A DNA stretch of 64,000 bases from Planctomycetales bacterium 10988 (GCA_009664345.1 CP043547.1:1426001-1490000); one strand, 5' to 3'. Shown: positions 1-8,794, numbered from the stretch's first letter. The notes: generated by a model not told the origin, from the letters alone. A program made the numbers and translations.

Positions 1-1017
1 GGCGAGCAAGTCCTTGCTGCCTTTGAAGCGAAAAGTTGGCAATGGAAACCTTTCGATCAACTCGGAAAATGCGAACGCCTCGAACATCCCCACCAGGCTC
101 ACCTTGAGAAAATCCTACACGTCATTGATTTGGAAGCGATTCGCGCCGCTGGCTTCAAAGTTGTCCTCGATGCCAATCACGGCTCCGGTTCTCAGTTGGG
201 AATTCCTTTGCTGGAGGCACTTGGTTGCGAACTCTTTGTGCTGGGAAAAGAACCGCATGGGAGCTTTGCCCATCGTCCTGAACCGACCGCGACGAACCTT
301 GCAGGGATTCTTCCTTTAGTGGCCAAATATCAAGCCGATGTCGGTTTTTGTCAGGACCCAGACGCCGATCGTCTTGCCCTCATCGATGAGACCGGCCATT
401 ACCTCGGCGAAGAATGCACGTTGGCGCTCGCCGTTTTGCATCGGCTTTCGCAACAGCAAGGCCCGATTGTGACGAACTGTTCAACAAGTCGTATGTCTGC
501 CTTGCTGGCAAAAGACGCCGGGGCTCCTTATTTTGCCTCGAAAGTCGGGGAGGCGAATGTCTCCGATGTCATGATTGCCGAAGAGGCCGTGCTCGGTGGC
601 GAAGGAAACGGCGGAGTGATCGATCCGAGGATTGGCTTCGTCCGCGATAGCTTTATCGGCATGGCCTTGATTTTAGAGATGATGGCGAAACGGAATGAAA
701 AACTGAGCGTCATCGCTCAAACTTTGCCAAGTCTCACGATGCAGAAAGGAACCGTTCCCGTTCCTCGCGAACAGTTAGCTTCCGCCCTGCAATCGATTCA
801 AGCCTCTTTCGAAAACGATCCAGCTGACGAACGGCCTCTCATCAGTCTTCTAGATGGCTTGCGACTCGATTGGCCGACCGATTGGTTTTTGATTCGTCCT
901 AGTAATACAGAGCCGATCGTCCGCTTGATGGTGGAAGCTCCCTCCGCGGAAGAAGCCGAGCAGCGATATCAAATGATCGAAAATCTCCTTCTTCAAGCAA
1001 TCGCATCCCCCTCATAA
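1..1017 (+). CDS. Phosphoglucomutase/phosphomannomutase family protein, C-terminal part (5' end outside window)
   Basis: The frame is open from the first base of the window, so this is the 3' part of an alpha-D-phosphohexomutase gene; the usual protein is about 450 residues and 338 codons are seen here. Visible signatures are the metal-binding loop DPDADRLALI, the sugar-binding loop GEGNGG (a variant of GEXSG), and the C-terminal phosphate-binding loop RPSNTEPIVR. The catalytic phosphoserine loop must lie upstream, outside the window. Such enzymes interconvert hexose or hexosamine 1- and 6-phosphates in the cytoplasm for cell-envelope sugar synthesis. Whether the substrate is mannose, glucose or glucosamine phosphate cannot be decided from this fragment. 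The permease gene follows after 15 bp. Confidence 0.9.
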   Translation, partial: GEQVLAAFEAKSWQWKPFDQLGKCERLEHPHQAHLEKILHVIDLEAIRAAGFKVVLDANHGSGSQLGIPLLEALGCELFVLGKEPHGSFAHRPEPTATNLAGILPLVAKYQADVGFCQDPDADRLALIDETGHYLGEECTLALAVLHRLSQQQGPIVTNCSTSRMSALLAKDAGAPYFASKVGEANVSDVMIAEEAVLGGEGNGGVIDPRIGFVRDSFIGMALILEMMAKRNEKLSVIAQTLPSLTMQKGTVPVPREQLASALQSIQASFENDPADERPLISLLDGLRLDWPTDWFLIRPSNTEPIVRLMVEAPSAEEAEQRYQMIENLLLQAIASPS

Positions 1018-1032
1018 AGAAAGCCCCCTTTG

Positions 1033-2421
1033 ATGGCAGCACCGAATTCTACTTCTACTTTACGTCGTGAAATTGGGATTTGGGGAGCCATGTTTCTTGG
1101 TCTTGGCTCCATGGCGGGCACCGGGGTTTTTGTCAGTTTAGGTTTGGGAGCCGACCTCGTTGGCCCGGCGGTTCTTTTGGCTGTCACCGTGGCGGCCCTG
1201 GTCGCAACCTGCAATGGCCTGAGTAGTGCCCAACTTGCTGCGAATCATCCAGTCAGCGGCGGAACCTATGAATATGGCTATCGCTATCTTCATCCAAGGC
1301 TCGGCTTCCTAGCAGGCTGGATGTTCTTGATCGCCAAGAGTGCCTCTGCCGCAACGGCTGCCCTTGGATTTGGGGGCTATTTCCTGCACTTCTTCAAGAT
1401 CGAGAACAATGAGTGGATTTTACCCCTGGCGATTTTTGCAATCTTCTTCATGACGGTCTTTGTCTTTTGGGGAATCCGGCAAACGAAAACGGTGAACACC
1501 CTCATCGTCAGCGTCACGCTCCTTGCCTTGTTCCTCTATATAATTGTCATGTTTCAGCCAAGTCTTACGGCGGGCACCAGCAATCTTTCCCCGTTTTTTG
1601 CCCCAGAGGAACTGACTTGGCAAGGGAAAATCGCCGCCTTCTTGGAGGCCGTGGCACTCATGTTCGTGGCCTACACAGGTTATGGCCGCATCGCAACTTT
1701 GGGTGAAGAAGTCCATCAGCCTCGCACCACCATTCCGAAAGCGATCATTCTTACGCTCGTCGTCACTTGGCTATTATATAGTGCAGTCGCCGCAGTGAGT
1801 GTCGCCTCCTCTGGCTCTAATCAATATGCCCTGGCTTCAATCCAAGCGATTGCTCCTCTAGAAGTCCTGGCGTTCGAACAAGGCCATCCGATCATTGCCC
1901 GACTTGTCGCTTTCGGAGCGATCACGGCCATGCTTGGCGTTCTCATCAACCTTATTCTTGGTCTTTCTCGCGTCTTGCTTGCGATGGGACGCCGCCAAGA
2001 TATGCCGAGATTTCTGGCCACCATTGAACCGACTTCAGGAACCCCACGCTGGGCAACAGTCGTCGTAGCCTTCCTCGTGGGGGGCCTTGTTTTAATGCAA
2101 GACATTCGGGCAACTTGGTCTCTAAGTGCTTTCGCTGTTTTAATTTATTACAGTGTCACGAACTTGGCGGCCCTCCGCTTAAAGCCAAAAGAACGCTTCT
2201 TCCCCGCCTGGATTTCACTTGCCGGACTCATTGCTTGTTTCATCCTCGCCTTTTGGGTCGATCGCACGATTTGGATCAGCGGTCTCATCTGGCTCGCAGT
2301 AGGACTTCTTTGGTTTGAAATAGCCAGCCGCATGTCCAAATTTTCACCTCCCGAAACGGAGATGACTCCGAACGCCTCCCCTCGCAAACGCCAAAAAAGA
2401 AAACAACAACGACGGCGTTGA
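1033..2421 (+). CDS. APC-superfamily amino acid permease
   Basis: A 462-residue integral membrane protein with about twelve hydrophobic helices. The first helix carries GLGSMAGTGVFVSLG, the glycine-rich unwound segment typical of APC transporters, followed by ATCNGLSSAQLAANHPVSGGTYEYGYR, which matches the conserved helix 2 region of amino acid permeases. The C-terminus ends in a very basic tail (RKRQKRKQQRRR). It probably imports an amino acid across the inner membrane by proton or sodium coupling; the substrate cannot be read. ATG at 1033 is preferred over an in-frame TTG three bases upstream. It lies 15 bp after the phosphohexomutase gene on the same strand, so they may be co-transcribed. 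Confidence 0.85.
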   Translation: MAAPNSTSTLRREIGIWGAMFLGLGSMAGTGVFVSLGLGADLVGPAVLLAVTVAALVATCNGLSSAQLAANHPVSGGTYEYGYRYLHPRLGFLAGWMFLIAKSASAATAALGFGGYFLHFFKIENNEWILPLAIFAIFFMTVFVFWGIRQTKTVNTLIVSVTLLALFLYIIVMFQPSLTAGTSNLSPFFAPEELTWQGKIAAFLEAVALMFVAYTGYGRIATLGEEVHQPRTTIPKAIILTLVVTWLLYSAVAAVSVASSGSNQYALASIQAIAPLEVLAFEQGHPIIARLVAFGAITAMLGVLINLILGLSRVLLAMGRRQDMPRFLATIEPTSGTPRWATVVVAFLVGGLVLMQDIRATWSLSAFAVLIYYSVTNLAALRLKPKERFFPAWISLAGLIACFILAFWVDRTIWISGLIWLAVGLLWFEIASRMSKFSPPETEMTPNASPRKRQKRKQQRRR

Positions 2422-2573
2422 ATTTTCTTGGCATTCTACAACCAAACCTTTTATAATCTCCTTACTTTAAATCGAACCCCGATGGTTGTAGATTTTCAAT
2501 CACTGTATCGAAAGCCGATTCACTATCTGTCGGATACTAGGTTAGTACATAACCGATACTCACCACATACAAT

Positions 2574-3980
2574 ATGTCAATATTGGGCCTCGATCAGATA
2601 GAATTTCAAAAGATGCCTGTTGAGATAAACAGAATGACCGTGACTTGGGAACAATTTCTTGAGAGAGTTCGTCAGAGTGGTTTAATTCGCCATCAAGACT
2701 TAAGCAAATTCGCAGAAAAACTCTCTCAATCTCTCCCTCCACATCACCAATCAGGTGAGCAACTTGCAGAAAAGTTGTTGAACGCGGGCTGGCTAACTCC
2801 TTGGCAAAAAGAAAAACTTTGGGAAGGAAAGCCCGGACTTTATCGCTTAGGCAAATACCACTTGCTGGACCATCTCGGCAAAGGTGGTATGAGTCAAGTT
2901 TATTTAGCAGAACACCAAATGATGCAGCGGCAAGTCGCGATAAAAGTCTTGCCTTATCATCGTGTAAATCAAACAAGTTATTTAGAGCGATTTCTACAAG
3001 AATCAAAAGCGATTTCCAATCTTAGTCATCCCAATCTTATTCAAGCATTCACTGTTGGAAATCAAGACGATCTCTATTACTTGGTGATGGAATATTTAAC
3101 AGGACTAGACCTGGAACAGCTTGTAAAAACGGAAGGTCCGCTCCCGATTCAAAAAGCACTTTTTTGTATTCGCCAAGCTGCCGAAGGCTTGAAATATGCG
3201 CATAGTCAAGGTCTCATTCATCGAGATATTAAACCAAGTAATTTATTTTTAACCAAAGATGGAAAAGTTAAAATCTTAGACCTCGGACTCGCGCTTTTAC
3301 AACAACAAAAATACTCGGTCACCATTAAACATAAAGAAAATGTCATCGGCACGACCGACTTCATGGCACCAGAGCAAGCCGTTGACAGTCATGCCGTTGA
3401 TGCCAGAGCAGACCTCTATGCACTCGGTGGAACATGGTATTATTTAGTAACAGGGCAAATTCTATTTAAAGGAAAAAACACCGCACAAACTATTTTAGCC
3501 CATCAACAAAAAATGCCTTCCGATCCTCGGCAGCTCCGCGAAGACTTACCTGAAGTTCAAGCAAATTGCATTTTAAAACTGCTAGCTAAATCACCAGAAG
3601 ACCGAATTCAATCCGCGGAAGAATTTATCACGCTACTTGATCGGATCCACCGTGGCGAATCGGTTACCGTAGAGCCTCCACCCCCTCCTCCATTTTGGAA
3701 AGATTGGACCTTTAAACATTTTGTAGGTTATCAACCTGTCGATAAAAATCGCACCTTTCAAACTTCAGGAATTAAGCCTCACGAGCGCTACACGCAGCAG
3801 CGTTTGTTTTTTCGAGCGGCACGCAGATTTTTTTCTAAAATTGCTCTTGTTGTCTTAGTCATTATTTTATTCCTTTCTCTAGGAATCGGACTCGGTTTTC
3901 TCTGGGGAATCAAGACCCAACCCGATACTTTAGAACACGAAAAAGCAATCCAGATTCTCAACCCAAGCAATGGGCAATAG
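2574..3980 (+). CDS. Membrane-anchored serine/threonine protein kinase
   Basis: A 468-residue eukaryotic-type kinase. An N-terminal segment of about 90 residues is followed by the kinase domain: glycine loop LGKGGMSQVYLAE (about 101-113), VAIK lysine near 124, catalytic HRDIKPSN near 216-223, DLG (in place of DFG) near 236-238, and an APEQ activation-segment end. After a proline-rich linker, one transmembrane helix lies near residues 420-445, leaving only a short extracytoplasmic tail, so there is no sensor domain outside. The N-terminal start is uncertain: ATGs at 2574, 2613 and 2634 are all in frame and none has a clear ribosome site. The DLG variant is common in planctomycete kinases and all catalytic residues are present, so an active enzyme is expected. 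The next gene encodes a coiled-coil membrane protein 47 bp downstream. Confidence 0.9.
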   Translation: MSILGLDQIEFQKMPVEINRMTVTWEQFLERVRQSGLIRHQDLSKFAEKLSQSLPPHHQSGEQLAEKLLNAGWLTPWQKEKLWEGKPGLYRLGKYHLLDHLGKGGMSQVYLAEHQMMQRQVAIKVLPYHRVNQTSYLERFLQESKAISNLSHPNLIQAFTVGNQDDLYYLVMEYLTGLDLEQLVKTEGPLPIQKALFCIRQAAEGLKYAHSQGLIHRDIKPSNLFLTKDGKVKILDLGLALLQQQKYSVTIKHKENVIGTTDFMAPEQAVDSHAVDARADLYALGGTWYYLVTGQILFKGKNTAQTILAHQQKMPSDPRQLREDLPEVQANCILKLLAKSPEDRIQSAEEFITLLDRIHRGESVTVEPPPPPPFWKDWTFKHFVGYQPVDKNRTFQTSGIKPHERYTQQRLFFRAARRFFSKIALVVLVIILFLSLGIGLGFLWGIKTQPDTLEHEKAIQILNPSNGQ

Positions 3981-4027
3981 AACTTCACGCAATAAAGTTT
4001 ACTGACATTTAAAAAGGATGGTCAACA

Positions 4028-5056
4028 ATGAATAAAACAGGACGCTTATCTATTTGGACCTTTCTACAGATTTTCTTTGTTGGCCTCAGTGTTTTACTTT
4101 TTCTAGTTTCCATTCAAATGTTAAGAACCGTACGCTTCTCCTATGCAGGTCCAACCCCAGAACTTTCATCAATGATAGAAGGAGGAGATAGAGCCGCCGT
4201 ACCAACGATAGATTTCGTTCCTACAACTCCTGTTCAATATACTTTTTCAGATACCTCAACGCAAAAGGCACCAAAAAAGGTTTCTCCACCTTCAACTCAG
4301 CTCGCCCCACCACTTACGCCTGTGGCTCCTCCAAACAATGCTTGGCAATTGGAAATGTTCAAAGAGCTTGCCAAGGCCAGGGAAGAGATGACAAAAAATC
4401 TGCTCGCTTTGCAAGAAGAAAGACTTTCCGATCGAGAAGAATTCCTTGAAGCGATGTTGCAAGAAAAAGAAAAACACTTCGAACTGATGTCAGAATTAGT
4501 TGGTGAAATCTTAGAGGCTCGCGAAGAGGCCATGCAAACCTTGGCCGAATTCCAAGAGACAATGTTTGAGATGCAAACTCAAGTGATCCTGGAAAAATAC
4601 GAACTCGCCCTGGAAGTGAAAGAATTAAAACTTCAAAACGAGCTCTTAAAAAACAAACTCGAATCGTCAGGTCAAAAGAAGAATACAGAAAAAAATCCAC
4701 AAGAAGAGGCAGATCAAGCCATCAATCTAGACTCCGATATTCCATTGATATCGGAATTTTCTCGATATGCTCAGGCCCGTCTATTTAAGAACACAGGAAA
4801 TGGAATAGGAGTGCCTTATACTATCTCCGCTGAGGAAGAAGCAAATACCGTAGATATTAACCAAACGCCTTTTCATCCAGAACAAGACACGACATCAATA
4901 CAACGCGCGCAATTAATTTCTACAATCAAGGACCTTTATAGCGACTTGTTAATTCAACAGGAATTAGGTGAGAAGATCGACAAAGAACGGCTGCAACTCT
5001 TCGAAGAGATGCTTAAAGAACTGGAAAGAAGTATTCCACCGAAGCAGAATCAATGA
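4028..5056 (+). CDS. Single-pass membrane protein with long coiled coil, unknown function
   Basis: I do not recognise a named family. The 342-residue product starts with a transmembrane helix (about 9-31), then a proline/threonine-rich linker (about 60-105), then a highly charged helical stretch rich in Glu, Lys and Leu (about 110-225) with heptad-like spacing, predicted to form a coiled coil, and a Glu/Gln-rich C-terminal part ending in another helical segment. An AAGGA-type ribosome site lies 10-15 bases before the ATG. It follows the kinase gene on the same strand with a 47-bp gap, so it may be co-expressed and could be a structural or scaffold partner or substrate of the kinase; that link is inference from position only. 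Confidence 0.7.
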   Translation: MNKTGRLSIWTFLQIFFVGLSVLLFLVSIQMLRTVRFSYAGPTPELSSMIEGGDRAAVPTIDFVPTTPVQYTFSDTSTQKAPKKVSPPSTQLAPPLTPVAPPNNAWQLEMFKELAKAREEMTKNLLALQEERLSDREEFLEAMLQEKEKHFELMSELVGEILEAREEAMQTLAEFQETMFEMQTQVILEKYELALEVKELKLQNELLKNKLESSGQKKNTEKNPQEEADQAINLDSDIPLISEFSRYAQARLFKNTGNGIGVPYTISAEEEANTVDINQTPFHPEQDTTSIQRAQLISTIKDLYSDLLIQQELGEKIDKERLQLFEEMLKELERSIPPKQNQ

Positions 5057-5118
5057 TGAGAAAGGTGTAATAAATACTATCAAGTTGTTTCTATGCCTGA
5101 TGAGTTCGATCACCGAGG

Positions 5119-5892
5119 TTACTTGTCAGGCAAAATTTGTGAAATATTACCTTGGTCATCGATAAAGAACAATGGGTCGAGTGGATGACCTGGGGTAATT
5201 GTTTCAAAGTCAAGCAACTTTTGATTTTCAGGTTCTAGCCAATTGATCCCATCCTCAGCCGAAACAATCGCTATCTTCCAATTTTTTTCAAGATCAGAGG
5301 ATGACGAAGAAAATGCTCGAAACCGCGTAAATCCTACAGGAATCTTCGCAGAAACCTTTAACCGATAAACTTCCGGCATCCTTGCTTGATAATCTTGATT
5401 ACTCGAACTATCCCAAGTTTCCAGTAACTCAAACTGTTGATAAAGTTCTTGTTCTTCCTGAGTGAGATAAGGAAGAAGTTTAACTCTCCAACTCAATCCG
5501 TTTGAAACATCTTTCACTTCCTCCCAAGGGAGAACGTTGTGTTCCTTCTCGAACTGACGAACTGCACTATATAATTCTTGTAACTTTGCGGGTCGCTCCT
5601 GATAAACAACCGTTTCAACTGTTTGCGTCGCTTTCCACTTTAATAAAAGTCCTACAGAAGGAAACATGAGCAGACTAAACACTCCAAGCGACAAACCAAC
5701 AATCGCCATTTCACGATTTTTGCTTTCAGCAGTCGCTCTTGGATCTCGAAGGGTCAGCCAACCAAAAAGAATTGCAATAAAACCAGGGATAAAGAGACAA
5801 ACAGAAAGCATCCCGCAAATCAAACTGATTCGCGAGTTCCAATGAACGGGAGGCACCTTTGGGGATTTTTTTTCTAGCGACACTTCAGACAT
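5119..5892 (-). CDS. DUF1559-type membrane protein with N-terminal double membrane helix
   Basis: A 257-residue protein. Two hydrophobic segments near residues 22-48 and 63-88, joined by a short GWLTLRDPRA loop, look like the small DUF4190-type membrane domain. The following extracytoplasmic part contains LSWRVKLLPYL, an LYQQF segment and ETWDSSSNQ, the core motif order of planctomycete DUF1559 proteins. Unlike classical DUF1559 proteins it lacks a type IV pilin-like N-terminus. It is encoded convergently to the coiled-coil gene and is followed upstream (on the same strand) by a paralogue. Function is unknown. Confidence 0.7.
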   Translation of the reverse strand: MSEVSLEKKSPKVPPVHWNSRISLICGMLSVCLFIPGFIAILFGWLTLRDPRATAESKNREMAIVGLSLGVFSLLMFPSVGLLLKWKATQTVETVVYQERPAKLQELYSAVRQFEKEHNVLPWEEVKDVSNGLSWRVKLLPYLTQEEQELYQQFELLETWDSSSNQDYQARMPEVYRLKVSAKIPVGFTRFRAFSSSSSDLEKNWKIAIVSAEDGINWLEPENQKLLDFETITPGHPLDPLFFIDDQGNISQILPDK

Positions 5893-5963
5893 AACGTAAC
5901 TATTTACTCTTTAAATGAATCTATTTATTAAAGATTGTTTTCAGCGATTCTTGTCATTTCAAA

Positions 5964-6881
5964 TTAATCTTCACGAGGAACTACATAAGGTTCCCTACCA
6001 TTTATCGTTGTCCAAGCCTTTAATTTTTTTGGATCAATATCATCATCAAAAGTTGAATAGTTCAAATCGGCAAATAAAACATAAAATCCATCTTTCCGGC
6101 TCGCCGCCAATCCGTTTAAAGGCTCCTCTTCTATAAACACCCAATCGGCAGGTTGCGTCCAAGGAACCGCATGGGTTTGATTCACTTCCATCAAGAGAAT
6201 GGTATTTTCTCTTCCATCCTGGATCTCTTGTGGATGAACCTCTTTACTTCTACTTAACAAAACTCCCTTACCCTGCGGAACCAAAAAACAAGTTTTATGT
6301 TGATGAGGAAGAAACCAATCTCCAGGCCATTGATAAACCCCAGGCATTTCAGTGAGTAATTGACGATTGTGTGGGCTATCCCAAGCCTCATTTAAATGAA
6401 ATTTTTGATAGAGTTCTTTCCCTTGATCATTTAAATAAGGAAGGATTAAAACTCTCCAGCTAAGAAGGGGTTTCTCAGTATCACTATAAATCGCTTGCGG
6501 TGGATAATGTCCCTCCGCATCTACATAACGATTGACCGCTTCCCCGATCTGGATCATTCTACTCCGTGTCAACTTCCTTTCAATCGCATGAGAAAAACCA
6601 TTATAAAGAATAAGACAAGTGGTAATAGGTGCTAACCCACAGAGGATCAATCCGACCCAAGCCCACCATTGATCGCGGGGTCGATCCTTTCGAAGTGCAA
6701 CGATGCTCTTAATCGCCAAGAAAAAACCCGGGATGGCGGTTATACAAGTGAAAAGGCCGAAAAAACCAAGTACAACACTTGCTTGAGCAGCAGCTAAACT
6801 ACTTCGAGGTAAGGTGTCCGTCGCTTCATTTGGGAGAACAGACGGTTCTAAATTTTCAGAGGAAGACAATTCGGAATCCAT
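5964..6881 (-). CDS. DUF1559-type membrane protein, paralogue of the neighbour
   Basis: A 305-residue protein with the same design as the next gene downstream: an N-terminal pair of hydrophobic helices (about 32-58 and 72-98), then a soluble part with LSWRVLILPYLNDQGKELYQ and HLNEAWDSPHN, the DUF1559 core, followed by a region resembling the usual C-terminal DUF1559 section (LLMEVNQTHAVPWTQPADW). The pair is separated by 71 bp on the same strand, consistent with a tandem duplication followed by strong divergence. Function is unknown; DUF1559 proteins are hugely expanded in planctomycetes. Confidence 0.75.
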   Translation of the reverse strand: MDSELSSSENLEPSVLPNEATDTLPRSSLAAAQASVVLGFFGLFTCITAIPGFFLAIKSIVALRKDRPRDQWWAWVGLILCGLAPITTCLILYNGFSHAIERKLTRSRMIQIGEAVNRYVDAEGHYPPQAIYSDTEKPLLSWRVLILPYLNDQGKELYQKFHLNEAWDSPHNRQLLTEMPGVYQWPGDWFLPHQHKTCFLVPQGKGVLLSRSKEVHPQEIQDGRENTILLMEVNQTHAVPWTQPADWVFIEEEPLNGLAASRKDGFYVLFADLNYSTFDDDIDPKKLKAWTTINGREPYVVPRED

Positions 6882-7222
6882 AAAATAATTGAGGGAAGTA
6901 CCCTTCGGGTGAAGTTGAACATCAACAAAATCATCAATTCGTTGGGCTTTGAATATAGTCTATTTTCTAAAGGAATACAAAGATGAGTAGGCCAAAATTA
7001 ATGACGCTCCCATCAAGAAGATTCCTCGATGGATCGAGGGTGGAGGAAACTCCTTGGGCTGAGGTCACTCGAGTGGAACTGTCTTCCATTATTTATTAGA
7101 GCGAACCTTCAAGTTAGAGGCGGTGTCCTACTCTACATTTCACCAAAAAACCAACTAAACAAGTGTTTAGATTTTAAGATTTTTTGACAAGAACATCATT
7201 TATCTAATCCAAGAGAAGTCCG
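6882..7222. other. Intergenic region, 341 bp, between divergent genes
   Basis: No open reading frame with a plausible start and family resemblance is seen. It separates the minus-strand DUF1559 pair from the plus-strand RNA ligase remnant and so probably holds both promoters. A TTGACA hexamer at 7184-7189 and TAATCC at 7205-7210 are separated by only 15 bp, a weak promoter candidate for the ligase gene. Confidence 0.3.
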
Positions 7223-7753
7223 ATGGGTAGTTCAACGGAAACTTTTATTAAATATCCCCGAACCCCACATCTATTTGGGTCCCAGGGTACAAAAGATGAT
7301 AAACATCTCAATGAACAAGATTCGAAGAAGTTCTTGGAAGATAATTCTTTGATCGTTGAAGAAAAGCTCGATGGCACAAATGTCGGAATCCATTTTGATA
7401 AACAAGGAGATTTGGTCCTTCAATGTCGTGGGCATTTAATAACTGAAGGGATGCATCCTCAATACGATTTGTTTAAACAGTGGGCAGCCGTAAAGCAAGC
7501 TACTTTAAAAGAGATGCTCTCGGAACGATATTTACTATTTGGAGAATGGTTGTACGCGACTCATTCCATTCATTATCGAAAGCTGGACCATTATTTCTTT
7601 GAATTTGATATCTATGACAAACAGCGAAAAGCATTTATAAGTCTCGATGAAAGAATGAACATTTTATCTGACACCGGAATTTCCACGGTGCCAGTGATTC
7701 ATCGAGGGAGCTTAAGAGCCTGTGGTCAAAACTGCTTTTTGAGTTGTTTCTAG
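7223..7753 (+). pseudogene. RNA ligase family protein, C-terminally truncated by insertion sequences
   Basis: The first about 165 residues match an RNA ligase of the nucleotidyltransferase superfamily: [13 protein letters not shown] holds the nucleotide-accepting lysine (K48, KxDG motif), [13 protein letters not shown] and [10 protein letters not shown] match the following nucleotidyltransferase motifs. The C-terminal motifs with the second lysine pair are absent. The last residues (after RGSL) are read through the left end of the IS5-family element at 7716. Removing that element would not restore the gene, because the joined sequence meets a TAA after RGSLRR and then IS3 transposase sequence. 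A ribosome site (AAGAGAAG) precedes the ATG. The product, if made, lacks residues needed for ligation, so I call it broken. Confidence 0.8.
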
Positions 7754-8133
7754 GTGATCATGGTACACGCTAAGGTGACAAAAACTTCGTACATGGAAGC
7801 TCGGCGTTCCCGCCGGATGCCGACGCGGCGATACTGTTTGAGCCACGAAATCGTCCGTTCCACCGGCCAGCGTTGTCGCCCCAGGCCGGTCTCCGATGCT
7901 TGGCCGCGTTGCGGAATTTCCGCCTCGATGCCGCATCCGCCCAGCAGGTTCAGCAAGGCCCCGGAAGTGTAGCCGACATCCGCCCGAACGACCTTGGGCT
8001 TGGTGGGCGGTCGACCTACCACGCCGCCGACGCGAGGAAACTGCCCAAGCGAAAGGGGCAGCATAAAGTTGACGTCGTGTTGGTTCGCGGCGGAGACCTG
8101 CACCGCCAGCGGGACGCCCTGGGAGTCGGTCAT
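7750..8133 (-). CDS. IS5-family transposase, second frame (orfB, catalytic part)
   Basis: The frame continues the DDE catalytic domain after a -1 shift: PNPIDRGRSGSKLNV, then [35 protein letters not shown] (second Asp region), and [23 protein letters not shown] with the third acidic residue in the VERT motif. The first ATG of this frame is 8133, but it is more likely made only as a fusion with orfA, since the reading frame is open up to the overlap. All catalytic blocks look intact, so the element may still be active and could supply transposase to short elements with the same ends elsewhere in the window. Confidence 0.85.
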   Translation of the reverse strand: MTDSQGVPLAVQVSAANQHDVNFMLPLSLGQFPRVGGVVGRPPTKPKVVRADVGYTSGALLNLLGGCGIEAEIPQRGQASETGLGRQRWPVERTISWLKQYRRVGIRRERRASMYEVFVTLACTMIT

Positions 8134-8138
8134 GACAT

Positions 8139-8528
8139 TCAGTTTGCTGCCGCTGCGGCCTCGGTCGATCGGGTTGGGGCCGCATTTTCGCCTCCGCAGG
8201 GGGCTTTGACGAGCCCGCCGTCGATCAGCACTTCGGCCAGGTCCAGGCCTCCGGCGGCCCGGAGTCGGATGAGCAGATGAGCCGCGATCGCCTCGAATAA
8301 TCCCAGGTCATTCCAGGCGTTCAGCCGTCGGCGGACCGTCTTCTCGCTGGCACCCAGCTCGGTGGGGAACTCTCGCCAGCCGATGCCGGTCTTGCACAGA
8401 AAGAGGACGCAAGCGAAGACCGTGCGGTTCTGCACTGGCGGCCGTCCGCCCTTGTGAGAACGTCGATAGGTCGGAAAGAGGGGTCCGATCTGAGTCCATA
8501 GTTCATCTGTCAGTAGTCGACTAGCCAT
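8139..8528 (-). CDS. IS5-family transposase, first frame (orfA)
   Basis: About 129 residues from ATG at 8528 (MASRLLTDELW), with a helix-turn-helix-like N-terminal domain (DELWTQIGPLFP, GGRPPVQNRTVF, FLCKTGIGWREFP, KTVRRRLNAW) typical of IS5-family transposases, ending after VLIDGGLVKAPCGGE, which holds the first catalytic Asp. An in-frame extension to 8582 exists but lacks a better start. The conserved continuation PNPIDRGRSGSK is in the -1 frame, so a full transposase needs a -1 ribosomal frameshift near a run of four C residues in the GCC-CCA-AC context near 8175, as is usual for two-frame IS5 relatives. Confidence 0.88.
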   Translation of the reverse strand: MASRLLTDELWTQIGPLFPTYRRSHKGGRPPVQNRTVFACVLFLCKTGIGWREFPTELGASEKTVRRRLNAWNDLGLFEAIAAHLLIRLRAAGGLDLAEVLIDGGLVKAPCGGENAAPTRSTEAAAAAN

Positions 8529-8624
8529 GCGAGTCCCTCCGTGGAAAAAAGGGTTATTCTCCACATTCAGAGAAATTCGCAAAGATCAGTTCTGACCACA
8601 GGCTCTAAGGCGATAAACGAATAA

Positions 8625-8774
8625 ATCGATCGATTTCACAGTCAAAGGCGGCGTCATTCGTCGTTAGGTTACCTCAGCCCATTGGAATTTGAACGGACTC
8701 AATCGGAAGAAAATGAGACCGGAAATCGTTTGCCTTTGTTGGTGAATTGCAAGAAAGAGCCAGGTTGCCATTAA
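8625..8774 (+). pseudogene. IS3-family transposase (orfB) C-terminal remnant
   Basis: In the frame of codons starting at 8625 the sequence reads IDRFHSQRRRHSSLGYLSPLEFER, then ends with a stop at 8772-8774. The RRRHSSLGYLSPLEFE string is the hallmark C-terminus of IS3-family integrase-type transposases. A stop codon (8622-8624) lies just before it and everything upstream is missing. This fragment abuts the right end of the IS5-family element. It suggests an older IS3-type insertion removed the 3' part of the RNA ligase gene. Confidence 0.75.
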
Positions 8775-8794
8775 TCGGTAATCTGGCTTTTTTA
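8756..8794. terminator. Hairpin with T tract after the IS3 remnant
   Basis: AGCCAG-GTT-GCC and GGT-AAT-CTGGCT form an imperfect stem around a short ATTAATC loop, followed by TTTTTTA. It looks like a plus-strand intrinsic terminator or the end structure of the lost IS3-type element. Confidence 0.55.

Larger units (their letters stand above)
7713..8608. mobile_element. IS5-family insertion sequence, 890 bp, with TAA target duplication
   Basis: The element runs from 7716 to 8605. Its ends are inverted repeats: GAGCCTGTGGTCAAAACTG on the left and the same with G for A at one position on the right (18 of 19 match). It is flanked by TAA at 7713-7715 and TAA at 8606-8608, the 3-bp duplication expected for IS5-family (IS427-like group) elements. 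Transposase is encoded on the minus strand in two overlapping frames. GC content is visibly higher than the surroundings, a sign of recent arrival. It sits exactly at the junction between the RNA ligase remnant and an IS3-family remnant. Confidence 0.92.

Noticed and set aside
2574-3980. Kinase might be an inactive pseudokinase because DFG is DLG
   Set aside because: DLG is common in planctomycete kinases and the VAIK lysine, HRD and Asn are all present.
7712-8185. 157-codon minus-strand third frame inside the IS5-family element
   Set aside because: It is Arg/Pro-rich with no transposase blocks; the catalytic blocks are in the other two frames.
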